This document shows positions 45,136 to 54,963 of a stretch of 64,000 nt of DNA, piece after piece. The stretch comes from Pandoraea sp. ASV26. GTDB taxonomy: Bacteria; Pseudomonadota; Gammaproteobacteria; Burkholderiales; Burkholderiaceae. The notes under the pieces were generated by a model. That model did not search any database. It was not told the origin of the DNA and saw nothing but the letters and a program-made list of their open reading frames with translations. Position 1 is the stretch's first letter. Each line of letters begins with the position of its first letter. The translations under genes were made by a program, and so were the position numbers. Location: assembly GCF_016428915.1 (NCBI RefSeq), contig NZ_JAELTP010000005.1:44861-108860 (forward strand), in the 5' to 3' direction.

Positions 45136-46521
45136 ATGAGCACCGACGCCATCGATCTGCAACGTCCCCTGTCCGAACTCGCCGCCGCGCTCGACGCCGG
45201 GCGCACCACCAGCCGCGCGCTGACCGAGCAGGCGCTCGCCCGCATCGCCGATCCCGCAGGTCAGGGCAGCGTCGTCTTTACACAAGTCGATGCGCAAGCC
45301 GCCCGCGACAGCGCCGACGGTCTCGACGCGCTGCGCCGCGCAGGGGCGCGTTTGTCGCCGCTGATGGGCATTCCGGTGTCCGTCAAAGACCTGTTCGACG
45401 TGGCCGGACAAGTCACGCGTGCCGGCTCCAAGGTTCTGTGCGACGCCGCGCCGGCCAAGCACGACGCCCTTGCCGTGGCACGGCTGCGTCGGGCGGGCGC
45501 GGTGATCGTCGGTCGCACCAACATGACCGAATTCGCGTTCTCGGGCCTCGGCCTGAACCCGCACTACGGCACACCGCGCTCGCCTTGGCAGCGCGAAGCG
45601 GGTCACATTGCGGGAGGGTCGTCGTCGGGCGCGGCCGCGTCGGTGGCCGACGGCATGGCGGCAATCGGACTCGGCACCGATACGGGCGGCTCGATCCGCA
45701 TTCCGTCAGCATTCTGCGGTTTGACGGGCTTCAAGCCGACGGCCGCACGCACGCCGCGCGATGGCGCGCTGCCGCTGTCGACCTCGCTGGACTCGGTCGG
45801 CCCCATTGGCCGCTCGGTCGACTGCTGCGCCTGGGTCGATGCCATCCTCAGCGGCAATGCCGTTGATGAAACCCCGGCCGCACCGCGCGATCTTCGCGGC
45901 ATGCGCTTCGGTGTCTTGACGAACTTCGTGCTGGATGGGGCGGGGCCCGCCGCCCTCGCGATCTACGAGCGCGCCCTTGCGGCGCTCGCCAGGGCGGGCG
46001 CAACGCTCGTGGAATTCAGGTTCACGCCGTTCGACGGCCTGCCCGCGATGAACCGCTTCGGCTTTTCGCCGATCGAGGCTTATGCGTGGCACCGCAAACT
46101 GCTCGCCGAGCGTGCGCAGGACTACGATCCGCGCGTGCTGGTACGCATTCGCAAGGGTGAGCCGGCCAGCGCCGCCGACTACATCGACTTGCTGAATGCC
46201 CGCGCCGCCCTCATCGCCGCGGCGACCCCCGTCTGGCAAAGCTTCGACGCCGTGCTGTGCCCCACGGTGCCGCTCACGCCCCCGGCCATCGCGCCGCTCG
46301 AAGCGAGCGACGAGACGTTCACGGCGACCAACGCGCTGGTGCTGCGCAACCCCACGGCCATCAACATGATCGACGGCTGTGCGTTCTCGCTGCCGTGTCA
46401 GGGCCAGGGCGAAGCGCCCATCGGACTCATGGTCAGCGGGGCAACCGGCGACGACGCACGCCTGTTCCCGGTCGCACGCGCCATCGAGCACGGCCTGCGC
46501 TCGGCGGGGCTTGGCGGCTGA
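45136..46521 (+). CDS. Amidase signature family hydrolase
   Basis: 461 residues. The Ser-cisSer-Lys triad is visible: K84 in GIPVSVKDLFDVAG, the glycine/serine loop at 160-165 (GGSSSG) and nucleophile S186 in LGTDTGGSIRIPSAFCGLTGFKPT. It hydrolyses a C-N bond in an amide; the family includes GatA-like, allophanate-type and aryl-amide enzymes, and the lack of GatB/C neighbours argues against the tRNA amidotransferase. The operon with DUF2848 and GntR/FCD suggests catabolism of a small amide or imide; the substrate is unknown. Confidence 0.9.
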   Translation: MSTDAIDLQRPLSELAAALDAGRTTSRALTEQALARIADPAGQGSVVFTQVDAQAARDSADGLDALRRAGARLSPLMGIPVSVKDLFDVAGQVTRAGSKVLCDAAPAKHDALAVARLRRAGAVIVGRTNMTEFAFSGLGLNPHYGTPRSPWQREAGHIAGGSSSGAAASVADGMAAIGLGTDTGGSIRIPSAFCGLTGFKPTAARTPRDGALPLSTSLDSVGPIGRSVDCCAWVDAILSGNAVDETPAAPRDLRGMRFGVLTNFVLDGAGPAALAIYERALAALARAGATLVEFRFTPFDGLPAMNRFGFSPIEAYAWHRKLLAERAQDYDPRVLVRIRKGEPASAADYIDLLNARAALIAAATPVWQSFDAVLCPTVPLTPPAIAPLEASDETFTATNALVLRNPTAINMIDGCAFSLPCQGQGEAPIGLMVSGATGDDARLFPVARAIEHGLRSAGLGG

Positions 46522-46712
46522 CGCGACGCACTACGGCGCAAACCGTGCACGCGCGGGCGGCAGCCTCGCCTGCGCGTGCGCGCCCGCCCTCGTACGTCCT
46601 CGCACGCCCTCGTCAAACGGCGGCATAACGACCGCCTCACAGTGCGCAAGCGTCTGATTTTCGAGCAAAAAGTTCCGTATTATTTCGGCTCACGCACGAA
46701 TCGGGCTAGGGT

Positions 46713-46718
46713 TACAAT
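46713..46718 (+). promoter_or_regulatory. -10 element of dsbB
   Basis: TACAAT lies 75 nt upstream of the dsbB ATG in the sequence GGGTTACAATGCC; the -35 is weak. Confidence 0.35.
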
Positions 46719-46792
46719 GCCAGCCCAAGTGCCTGCCAACCGGCGTCATGCGGGTTTTGCGGGATTCGTAATGGCCCACTGCCCGAAGTGAA

Positions 46793-47305
46793 ATGAACGC
46801 TCAAATCGACCCGGCCCTGCGCCGTGAACGCCGGCTGTACCTCCTGCTCACCGTGGTCTGCCTCGCCCTGCTGGGCGGCGCGCTGTACTTCCAGTACGTG
46901 CGGCACGAAGACCCGTGTCCGTTGTGCATTCTGGCGCGCTACGCGCTCGTGCTGATCGCGATCTTCGGTCTGGTCGGCGCGCTCTCGCGTAGCTGGGCAG
47001 TCATTCAGTTCGCGCGCGTGCTTGCGGCCCTGTCGGCGATCGGCGGCATCGCCGCGTCGGCCTATCTGATCTACGTGCAGGCCAACCCGCTCGTGAGCTG
47101 CGGCTACGACGTGGTCGAAGCGTTCGTCGATGCCTTGCCGACGTCGCGCATGCTGCCGCAGGTCTTCCAGGTGCAGGGGATGTGCCAGACGATGTACCCG
47201 CCCATCCTCGGCCTCACGCTGCCGATGTGGTCGCTCGCCGCGTTTGTCGTGATTTTCCTGTCGCTGGCGTTGCGTCGTCGGCGCCGCGCAATTTCGTTGC
47301 GCTAA
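46793..47305 (+). CDS. dsbB: Disulfide bond formation protein DsbB
   Basis: Inner-membrane quinone reductase that reoxidises DsbA. 170 residues with four hydrophobic segments. The first periplasmic loop has the redox pair C42-P-L-C45; the second loop has C103 (VSCGYD) and C131 (GMCQTM). The RYAL segment after CPLCILA corresponds to the quinone-contacting arginine region. The basic N-terminus and Arg-rich C-terminus are cytoplasmic. Single gene; no dsbA in the window. Confidence 0.95.
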   Translation: MNAQIDPALRRERRLYLLLTVVCLALLGGALYFQYVRHEDPCPLCILARYALVLIAIFGLVGALSRSWAVIQFARVLAALSAIGGIAASAYLIYVQANPLVSCGYDVVEAFVDALPTSRMLPQVFQVQGMCQTMYPPILGLTLPMWSLAAFVVIFLSLALRRRRRAISLR

Positions 47306-47435
47306 GCGTTACCCGTCTCACCGGCCGTCTGCCTTCGGGCGACGGCCGAGTCTTCGCGCCATCCCCCGCCTCCACGTCTGCACGTCTTCGCGTCTTAGCC
47401 CCCTCACACCCTCACACCCTCGCCCCCTCGCGCCT

Positions 47436-48401
47436 TCAGGGCCGCGCCAATGCCGGCGCCTCTGCCCCGCCGCCGTTCGCGGCATCGAGTTCCGTCGCCA
47501 CCTCCGCCACTCGCCGGCGCAGCCACGTCACCTCCGGCGCGGCATGTGTGCGCTCGTGCCATAGCTGATAGAAGCGCATCGGCGGAAAGGCAAAAGGCGA
47601 CGGCAACACGCGAATCGGCAGATACCGCGCATAGTGCTGCGCGAACTGCCGCCCCGTCGTAAACACCAGATCGGTGCGCATGAGCACGTACGGCACGAGC
47701 CCGAAGTACGGCATCGTCATCTGGATATTGCGCCGCAGGCCCTGCTCTGCCAGACACCCGTCGATGAAGCTCTGACGCTCGGCCACGTAAGGCGTGGGCG
47801 CCAGATGCGGCAATTCCAGATAATGCTTAAGCGAAATGCCCTTGCTCGCGAGCGGGTGCTGCGCGCCCAGCATGCAGACCACTTCGTCGTCGAACAAACG
47901 CGACATGTGCAGTTGCGGCGGCGGTTCCAGCCAATTGCCGATCACCACATCGAGCGAGCCGTTTTCCAGCGCGCCGGCGTAGTCGAACCCGGCGTTGATC
48001 GACTGGACGTGCAGCCGCGCCGAAGGCGCGTCGCGACGCAGTACTTCGGCGATGTTGGGCAGGAAGACGGCATCGAGATAGTCGGGAGCACCGAGGCGAA
48101 ACGCCCGCGTGGTGGTCTGCGGCGCGAATTCCGTCGGGGGATGAGTAATGCGCTCGATGGCGGCGAGCGCGTCGGTCGCATAACCCAGCAGTTCGCGGCC
48201 ACGCTCGGTGGCCACCATGCCGCTCTTGCCGCGCACCAGAATGGCGTCACCGGTGATCTCGCGCAGGCGGCGCAGCGAGTTGCTGATGGCCGGCTGCGAC
48301 TGGCCGAGCTTGAGCGCGGCGCGCGAGACGCTTTGTTCGGTGAGCAGCGTATGAAGTACCCGCAGCAGGTAGGCGTCGATCTGTTCGCGGGGTCTTTGCA
48401 T
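47436..48401 (-). CDS. LysR-family regulator divergent from xdhA
   Basis: 321 residues from ATG 48401. Helix-turn-helix YLLRVLHTLLTEQSVSRAALKLGQSQPAISNSLRRLREITGDAILVRGKSGM, followed by a LysR substrate-binding domain with DAVFLPNIAEVLRRDAPSARLHVQSINAGFDYAGALENGSLDVVIGNW. It resembles the LysR regulators placed next to xanthine dehydrogenase genes in Burkholderiales. The xdhA start is 207 nt away on the other strand, so it likely senses a purine metabolite and controls xdhABC. Confidence 0.9.
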   Translation of the reverse strand: MQRPREQIDAYLLRVLHTLLTEQSVSRAALKLGQSQPAISNSLRRLREITGDAILVRGKSGMVATERGRELLGYATDALAAIERITHPPTEFAPQTTTRAFRLGAPDYLDAVFLPNIAEVLRRDAPSARLHVQSINAGFDYAGALENGSLDVVIGNWLEPPPQLHMSRLFDDEVVCMLGAQHPLASKGISLKHYLELPHLAPTPYVAERQSFIDGCLAEQGLRRNIQMTMPYFGLVPYVLMRTDLVFTTGRQFAQHYARYLPIRVLPSPFAFPPMRFYQLWHERTHAAPEVTWLRRRVAEVATELDAANGGGAEAPALARP

Positions 48402-48608
48402 GGACGGGGGCGCTCTGAAGGCGTGTTGAACGCCGGATGACGGCGGGTTGAGCCATAGTTTATGACAATGCCGGGTCATCGGGGCGACCGAATAGGCATC
48501 ATCATGGCCGCGAAATATTTACCTCCCCGGCCGGTGCTATCTTCGGCTCACCCCCACGCCGGCCAAGACCCGGCGCGTCTGCAATCCCACTGCACTACAC
48601 TGAGAACC

Positions 48609-50081
48609 ATGGAGACACAAGCCATCCGCTTCTATTACCGCGGCAAGGTGCATGAGGTCACTGGCGAGGCCACGACCCGCACCGTGCTTCAGTACACGCG
48701 CGAAGACCTGCACTGCACCGGCACCAAGGAAGGGTGTGCCGAGGGCGACTGCGGTGCCTGTACGGTCGTGATCGGCGAGTTGGCCGACGATGGCAACGTG
48801 GCACTGCGCGCGGTCAACGCCTGCATCCAGTTCCTGCCAACGCTCGACGGCAAAGCCCTTTTCACGGTAGAAGACCTGCGCGCCCCCGATGGCACCCTGC
48901 ATCCCGTGCAACAGGCGCTGGTGGACTGCCACGCCTCGCAGTGCGGCTTCTGCACGCCGGGCTTCGTCATGTCGCTGTGGGCCATGTATCTGAACCGGCC
49001 GGCCAATACCGGCTGCCCGAGCCGCCGCGAAATCGACGACGTGCTCTCCGGCAACCTGTGCCGTTGCACCGGCTATCGTCCGATCGTCGACGCCGCCCAG
49101 AAGATGTTCGACCTGCCGCGCCATGAATTCGACCGCGCGGCGCTCGCCAGACAGCTTCAGGCGTTGCAGCGCGACGACACGCTGTCGTACGAGCACGACG
49201 GCCACATCTTCCACGCCCCGCGCACGCTGGCCGAGATGAGCCGCCTGCGCGCCGCCTATCCCGACGCGCGCATCCTCGCCGGCAGCACCGACGTCGGCCT
49301 GTGGGTCACCAAGCAGTTCCGCGAGCTCAAGCACCTGATCTATCTCGGACAGGTGGCGGAACTGCGCGAGATTTCCGAAGGTCCGAACGGCCTCTATATC
49401 GGTGCGGGCGCTTTGCTCAACGATGCTTTCGATGCCCTCGTCAAACCCTATCCGGAACTGGCCGAACTGCGTCAGCGCTTCGCCTCGTTCCCGATCCGCA
49501 ACGCCGGAACGCTCGGCGGCAATGTCGCGAACGGCTCGCCCATCGGCGACTCGATGCCGGGGCTGATCGTGCTCGGCACGCGCATCGTGCTGCATCGCGA
49601 AGGCGTGGTGCGCGAGATGCCGCTCGAGGACTTCTATCTGGCCTATCAGAAGAACGCGCTCGAACCGGGCGAATTCGTGCAGGGCATTCGCGTGCCGCTG
49701 CCGGGTGCCTCGCAACGCTTCCGAACGTACAAGCTGGCCAAACGTTTCGATCAGGACATCTCGGCGGTATGCGCGGCCTTCGCGATCGAGCTCGACGGCG
49801 ATATCGTGCGCTCGGCGCGCGTCGCTTTCGGCGGCATGGCTGCCACGCCCAAGCGCGGCAGCGCCATCGAAGCGGCACTAACCGCTCAACCGTGGACCGA
49901 AGCCACCGTGCGCGCGGCCATGGCGGCCTTGCCGGCCGACTACCAGCCACTCTCGGACATGCGGGCGACCAGCGCCTACCGGCTCGCCGGGGCGCAGAAT
50001 CTGCTGTATCGTTTTTTCCTGGAAACGCGTACCGATGCGCCGCTTGCGGCACATGAAGTCAACGCGTTCGCCAACGTCTAA
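48609..50081 (+). CDS. xdhA: Xanthine dehydrogenase small subunit XdhA (FeS/FAD)
   Basis: Electron-transfer subunit, 490 residues from ATG 48609. Plant-type 2Fe-2S cysteines: CTGTKEGCAEGDCGAC and the further Cys in the following N-terminal loop; the second cluster is CGFCTPGFVMSL and CRCTGYRPI. The FAD domain contains RILAGSTDVGLWVTKQ and FPIRNAGTLGGNVANGSPIGDSMP. The frame extends 49 codons upstream without domain similarity. Together with XdhB it oxidises hypoxanthine to xanthine and xanthine to urate with NAD+. XdhB starts 12 nt after its stop. Confidence 0.96.
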   Translation: METQAIRFYYRGKVHEVTGEATTRTVLQYTREDLHCTGTKEGCAEGDCGACTVVIGELADDGNVALRAVNACIQFLPTLDGKALFTVEDLRAPDGTLHPVQQALVDCHASQCGFCTPGFVMSLWAMYLNRPANTGCPSRREIDDVLSGNLCRCTGYRPIVDAAQKMFDLPRHEFDRAALARQLQALQRDDTLSYEHDGHIFHAPRTLAEMSRLRAAYPDARILAGSTDVGLWVTKQFRELKHLIYLGQVAELREISEGPNGLYIGAGALLNDAFDALVKPYPELAELRQRFASFPIRNAGTLGGNVANGSPIGDSMPGLIVLGTRIVLHREGVVREMPLEDFYLAYQKNALEPGEFVQGIRVPLPGASQRFRTYKLAKRFDQDISAVCAAFAIELDGDIVRSARVAFGGMAATPKRGSAIEAALTAQPWTEATVRAAMAALPADYQPLSDMRATSAYRLAGAQNLLYRFFLETRTDAPLAAHEVNAFANV

Positions 50082-50093
50082 CCGGAGTTGCCC

Positions 50094-52442
50094 ATGAACA
50101 CGCAAGTTGAAGGCTTCATGACGCAGACCGGTGCCGCGATCGCGGCCGGTGCCCAGGTGGGCCGCTCGCGTCCGCACGAGTCGGCCGAACTTCACGTGGC
50201 CGGCGAAGCCACCTACACCGACGACATTCCCGAACTGCAAGGCACGCTGCACTGCGCCCTCGGCGCATCGCCCAAGGCCCATGCCCGCATCCTCTCGCTC
50301 GATCTCGATGCGGTGCGTCGCGCGCCGGGCGTGGTCGCGGTGTTCACGGCCGCCGACATCCCCGGCGTGAACGATTGCGGGCCGGTCATTCACGACGATC
50401 CGATTCTCGCGGATGGCATCGTCCAGTACATCGGGCAGCCGATGTTCGCCGTGGTCGCCGAATCGCATGACGCGGCGCGTCGTGCCGCACGTCTGGCCAA
50501 GGGCGAGTACGAAGACCTGCCTGCCATCCTTACCCCGCAGGCCGCCAAGGCTGCCGGAGCGGGTGTGCTGCCGCCGTATCACCTGCGCCGGGGCGACGCC
50601 GATGCCGCACTGCAAGCCTCGCCGCACCGGCTGACCGGCACGTTCGAATGCAACGGGCAGGAGCAGTTCTATCTCGAAGGGCAGATCTCGTACGCGATTC
50701 CGAAGGAAAACGACGGCCTCCACGTCTATTGCTCGACCCAGCACCCGACCGAGATGCAGGCGCTCATCTCGCATGCCCTCGGCTGGCACAGCCATCAGGT
50801 GCTGGTCGAATGCCGTCGCATGGGCGGCGGCTTCGGCGGCAAGGAGTCGCAATCGGGCCTGTTTGCCTGCGTGGCGTCGCTGTGTGCCACGCGCCTGAAG
50901 CGTCCCGTGAAGCTGCGTCTGGATCGTGACGACGACTTCATGATGACCGGCAAGCGCCACGGCTTTTACTTCGAGTACGACATCGGCTTCGACGACGACG
51001 GCCGCATTCAGGGCGCGAAGGTCGACATGACGCTGCGCGCAGGCTTCTCGGCCGACCTGTCGGGCCCGGTCGCCACGCGCGCCATCTGCCACTTCGACAA
51101 CGCCTATTTCGTGCCCGACGCCGACCTGCGCGCGTTGTGCGGCAAGACCAACACGCAATCGAACACGGCGTTTCGCGGCTTCGGCGGCCCGCAAGGCGCG
51201 CTCATCATGGAAGTGTTGCAAGACGCCATTGCACGCCATCTGGGCAAAGACGCCCTCGACGTGCGCCGCGCGAACTTCTACGGCAAGACCGAGCGCAACG
51301 TCACGCCCTACGGGCAGGTCGTGAAGGACAACGTGATTCACGAACTCGTCGCGGAACTGGAGCGCACGAGCGATTACCGTGCACGACGCGAGGCAGTGCA
51401 GGCGTTCAATCGCACGAGTCCGGTGCTGCGCAAGGGGCTGGCGCTCACGCCGCTCAAGTTCGGGATTTCGTTCAACGTGCAGGCCTTCAATCAGGCAGGC
51501 GCGCTGGTGCACGTCTATCGTGACGGTTCGATGCTGGTCAATCACGGCGGCACCGAGATGGGTCAGGGCCTGAACACCAAGGTGGCGCAGGTGGTCGCAC
51601 ACGAACTGGGGGTCGATCTCTCGCACGTACGCGTGACGGCGACCGACACCAGCAAGGTGGCGAACACCTCGGCCACGGCCGCGTCGACCGGCGCCGACCT
51701 GAACGGCAAGGCGGCGCAGAATGCCGCGTGGCAGATTCGCCAGCGTCTGGCCGAATTTGCCGCGCAGAAGTACGGCGGGTCGGCCGACGACGTGCGCTTC
51801 GCCAACGATGTCGTCAGCGCCAACGGCCACGACATCGCGTTCCCCGACCTGGTGGAAGCTGCCTACTGGGCGCGGGTGCAACTGTGGTCAGATGGCTTCT
51901 ACGCCACGCCCGGCCTGTCGTGGGATGCCGCGACCATGAACGGCAATCCGTTCTACTACTTCTCCTACGGCGCCGCCGTCTCCGAAGTGGTGCTGGACAC
52001 GCTCACCGGCGAGTGGCGCCTGCTGCGCGCCGACGTGCTTCACGACGCCGGCAAGTCGATCAATCCCGCGCTGGACATCGGGCAGGTCGAGGGAGCGTTC
52101 ATTCAGGGCATGGGCTGGCTGACGACGGAAGAGTTGTGGTGGAACAAGGACGGCAAGCTCATGACGCACGCCCCTTCCACATACAAGATCCCCGGCATCA
52201 GCGATTGCCCGACGGACTTCCGCGTGGCGCTGTTCGAGAACGCGAACGTCTCGGACTCGATCCACCGCTCGAAGGCGGTTGGCGAGCCGCCGCTGCTGCT
52301 GCCGTTCTCGGTGTTCAACGCCCTGCGCGATGCGGTCGCGAGCGTGAACGACTATCGCGACGAGCCCGTGCTCAATGCCCCGGCTACGTCCGAAGCGTTG
52401 CTCATGGCCATCACCGAGCTACGCACACGGAGCGCCGCCTGA
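50094..52442 (+). CDS. xdhB: Xanthine dehydrogenase large subunit XdhB (molybdopterin)
   Basis: 782 residues, the catalytic molybdenum subunit. GRSRPHESAELHVAGEATYTDDIPE begins the fold; molybdopterin and substrate segments include EGQISYA, RRMGGGFGGKESQ, TAFRGFGGPQGALIMEVLQD, VNHGGTEMGQGLNTKVAQ and the active-site glutamate in SKAVGEPPLLLPF near the C-terminus. CGGAGT precedes the ATG. Its stop codon overlaps the xdhC start (TGATG), coupling the chaperone to enzyme synthesis. Confidence 0.96.
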   Translation: MNTQVEGFMTQTGAAIAAGAQVGRSRPHESAELHVAGEATYTDDIPELQGTLHCALGASPKAHARILSLDLDAVRRAPGVVAVFTAADIPGVNDCGPVIHDDPILADGIVQYIGQPMFAVVAESHDAARRAARLAKGEYEDLPAILTPQAAKAAGAGVLPPYHLRRGDADAALQASPHRLTGTFECNGQEQFYLEGQISYAIPKENDGLHVYCSTQHPTEMQALISHALGWHSHQVLVECRRMGGGFGGKESQSGLFACVASLCATRLKRPVKLRLDRDDDFMMTGKRHGFYFEYDIGFDDDGRIQGAKVDMTLRAGFSADLSGPVATRAICHFDNAYFVPDADLRALCGKTNTQSNTAFRGFGGPQGALIMEVLQDAIARHLGKDALDVRRANFYGKTERNVTPYGQVVKDNVIHELVAELERTSDYRARREAVQAFNRTSPVLRKGLALTPLKFGISFNVQAFNQAGALVHVYRDGSMLVNHGGTEMGQGLNTKVAQVVAHELGVDLSHVRVTATDTSKVANTSATAASTGADLNGKAAQNAAWQIRQRLAEFAAQKYGGSADDVRFANDVVSANGHDIAFPDLVEAAYWARVQLWSDGFYATPGLSWDAATMNGNPFYYFSYGAAVSEVVLDTLTGEWRLLRADVLHDAGKSINPALDIGQVEGAFIQGMGWLTTEELWWNKDGKLMTHAPSTYKIPGISDCPTDFRVALFENANVSDSIHRSKAVGEPPLLLPFSVFNALRDAVASVNDYRDEPVLNAPATSEALLMAITELRTRSAA

Positions 52443-53530
52443 TGCACCGCTGGGTCGATGCCGCCCACAAGCTGCTGGCCCGTGGCGAGGCCGCGGTACT
52501 GGTGACAATCGCGCGCGTGGAAGGCTCCGCGCCGCGCGAGGAGGGCACGCATCTGCTCGTGACACGCGAGCACGTGTGGGAAACCATCGGCGGGGGACAT
52601 CTCGAATGGCGAGCGATGGACGTCGCGCGCCAATTGCTGCGCCAGTACGGGCAGCAAGGCGCGCGCCACGTCGAGCGTTTCGCGCTCGGGCCCAGCCTCG
52701 GCCAGTGCTGTGGAGGCGCCGTCACGCTTGCCTTCGAGGTGCTCACACTGGCCGATCTGGCCTGGGTGAGCGCGCTGCACAAGCGGCTCGCGGCGGGCGA
52801 AGCGAGCCTGCGCAGCGTGGCGTTCGGGGCACCGGGGGCCGACGCGGCGACCCGCCAGCAACAGGGCGGTCCCGTCCTGCTCACGGCGCTCGACCCGAAC
52901 GAACCGCTCGCGCACCCTCACACCCTCACCCGCGACGCCGATGACGCCGCCTGCGCGTTCTGGCAGGGCAGCGATGGCTGGCTCTGGCTCAGCGAGCGTC
53001 TCGCGCCCAGCGACTTCCATATCGTGCTGTTCGGCGCGGGACACGTCGGGCAAGCCATCGTGCAAGTGCTGGCCACGCTGCCATGCCGTGTGACGTGGGC
53101 TGACGAACGTACCGAAACGTTCCCGGAAACCGTTCCGCCGAACACGCACGTGGAATCGACCGATACGCCCGAGGCCGTCGTGACCGAAGCGCCGCCGGGC
53201 GCGTATTTCCTCGTGATGACGCACAACCATGCGCTCGATCAGCGTCTGTGCGAAACCATTTTCAAGCGCGACGACTTCGCCTACTTCGGCCTGATCGGAT
53301 CGATGACCAAACGCCGTCAGTTCGAACACCGTCTGCGCGAGCGCGGCGTGCCGCCCGAGCGTTTCGAACGGATGATCTGCCCCATCGGCGTAGCCGGCAT
53401 CACCGGCAAGGCGCCGGCGACGATCGCCATCGCGGTGGCCGCACAGCTCTTGCGCGTGCGCGAGCAGCAGATGCAGCAGATACGTCAGAGCGCACCGATA
53501 TCGTCGCAAGACACCGGCATCGCCGTCTGA
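52442..53530 (+). CDS. xdhC: XdhC, molybdenum cofactor sulfuration/insertion chaperone
   Basis: 362 residues. Binds and protects Mo cofactor and delivers it, sulfurated, to XdhB. EAAVLVTIARVEGSAPREEGTHLLVT and RFALGPSLGQCCGGAVTLAFEVL form the cofactor-binding part, with the conserved cysteine pair; the Rossmann domain begins at HIVLFGAGHVGQAIVQVLATLP and ends in FGLIGSMTKRRQFEHRLRERGV and GKAPATIAIAVAAQLL. ATG 52442 overlaps the xdhB stop by one base; long upstream extensions of this frame are antisense-of-frame noise within xdhB. Confidence 0.94.
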   Translation: MHRWVDAAHKLLARGEAAVLVTIARVEGSAPREEGTHLLVTREHVWETIGGGHLEWRAMDVARQLLRQYGQQGARHVERFALGPSLGQCCGGAVTLAFEVLTLADLAWVSALHKRLAAGEASLRSVAFGAPGADAATRQQQGGPVLLTALDPNEPLAHPHTLTRDADDAACAFWQGSDGWLWLSERLAPSDFHIVLFGAGHVGQAIVQVLATLPCRVTWADERTETFPETVPPNTHVESTDTPEAVVTEAPPGAYFLVMTHNHALDQRLCETIFKRDDFAYFGLIGSMTKRRQFEHRLRERGVPPERFERMICPIGVAGITGKAPATIAIAVAAQLLRVREQQMQQIRQSAPISSQDTGIAV

Positions 53531-53585
53531 AGGCGGCATGGCGGCTCGATGGCTTGATGGCCGCCGCGCGTGAGCCTGCGCGTGA

Positions 53586-54683
<1,098 letters not shown>

Positions 54684-54728
54684 GCCCGGGAAAGCACCGA
54701 AAAAGCGGTTCTCGCATCACCACGCAAA

Positions 54729-54755
54729 ACGCCCGAGATCTTTCGGGCGTTTTTT
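54729..54755 (+). terminator. Rho-independent terminator after the adenine deaminase gene
   Basis: ACGCCCGA/TCGGGCGT stem (54729-54736 with 54743-54750) followed by a run of T. It separates the xdh/deaminase block from the permease. Confidence 0.9.
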
Positions 54756-54825
54756 ATGCGCAAACGAAAGCCGACACGCGAAAACGAGCACCACCGCGCG
54801 CCGCCACATTACCTCGCGATGATGT

Positions 54826-54855
54826 GGAACATTCCGCATGGGGAATATTTTCCCC
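54826..54855. promoter_or_regulatory. Two palindromes before the purine permease
   Basis: GGAA-CA-TTCC at about 54826-54835 and GGGGAA-TATT-TTCCCC at 54840-54855 lie next to each other about 110 nt upstream of the permease ATG. They may bind a purine-responsive regulator. Confidence 0.45.
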
Positions 54856-54963
54856 GGGGCCCGATGCTATTTTTTGTGCGTGCCCGAATAGGCGTCACGC
54901 GGTGCCCCCACACCTGCGGCGTCGAGCGCACAAAACATCTTAGAACATCGGAGACAACACCCC

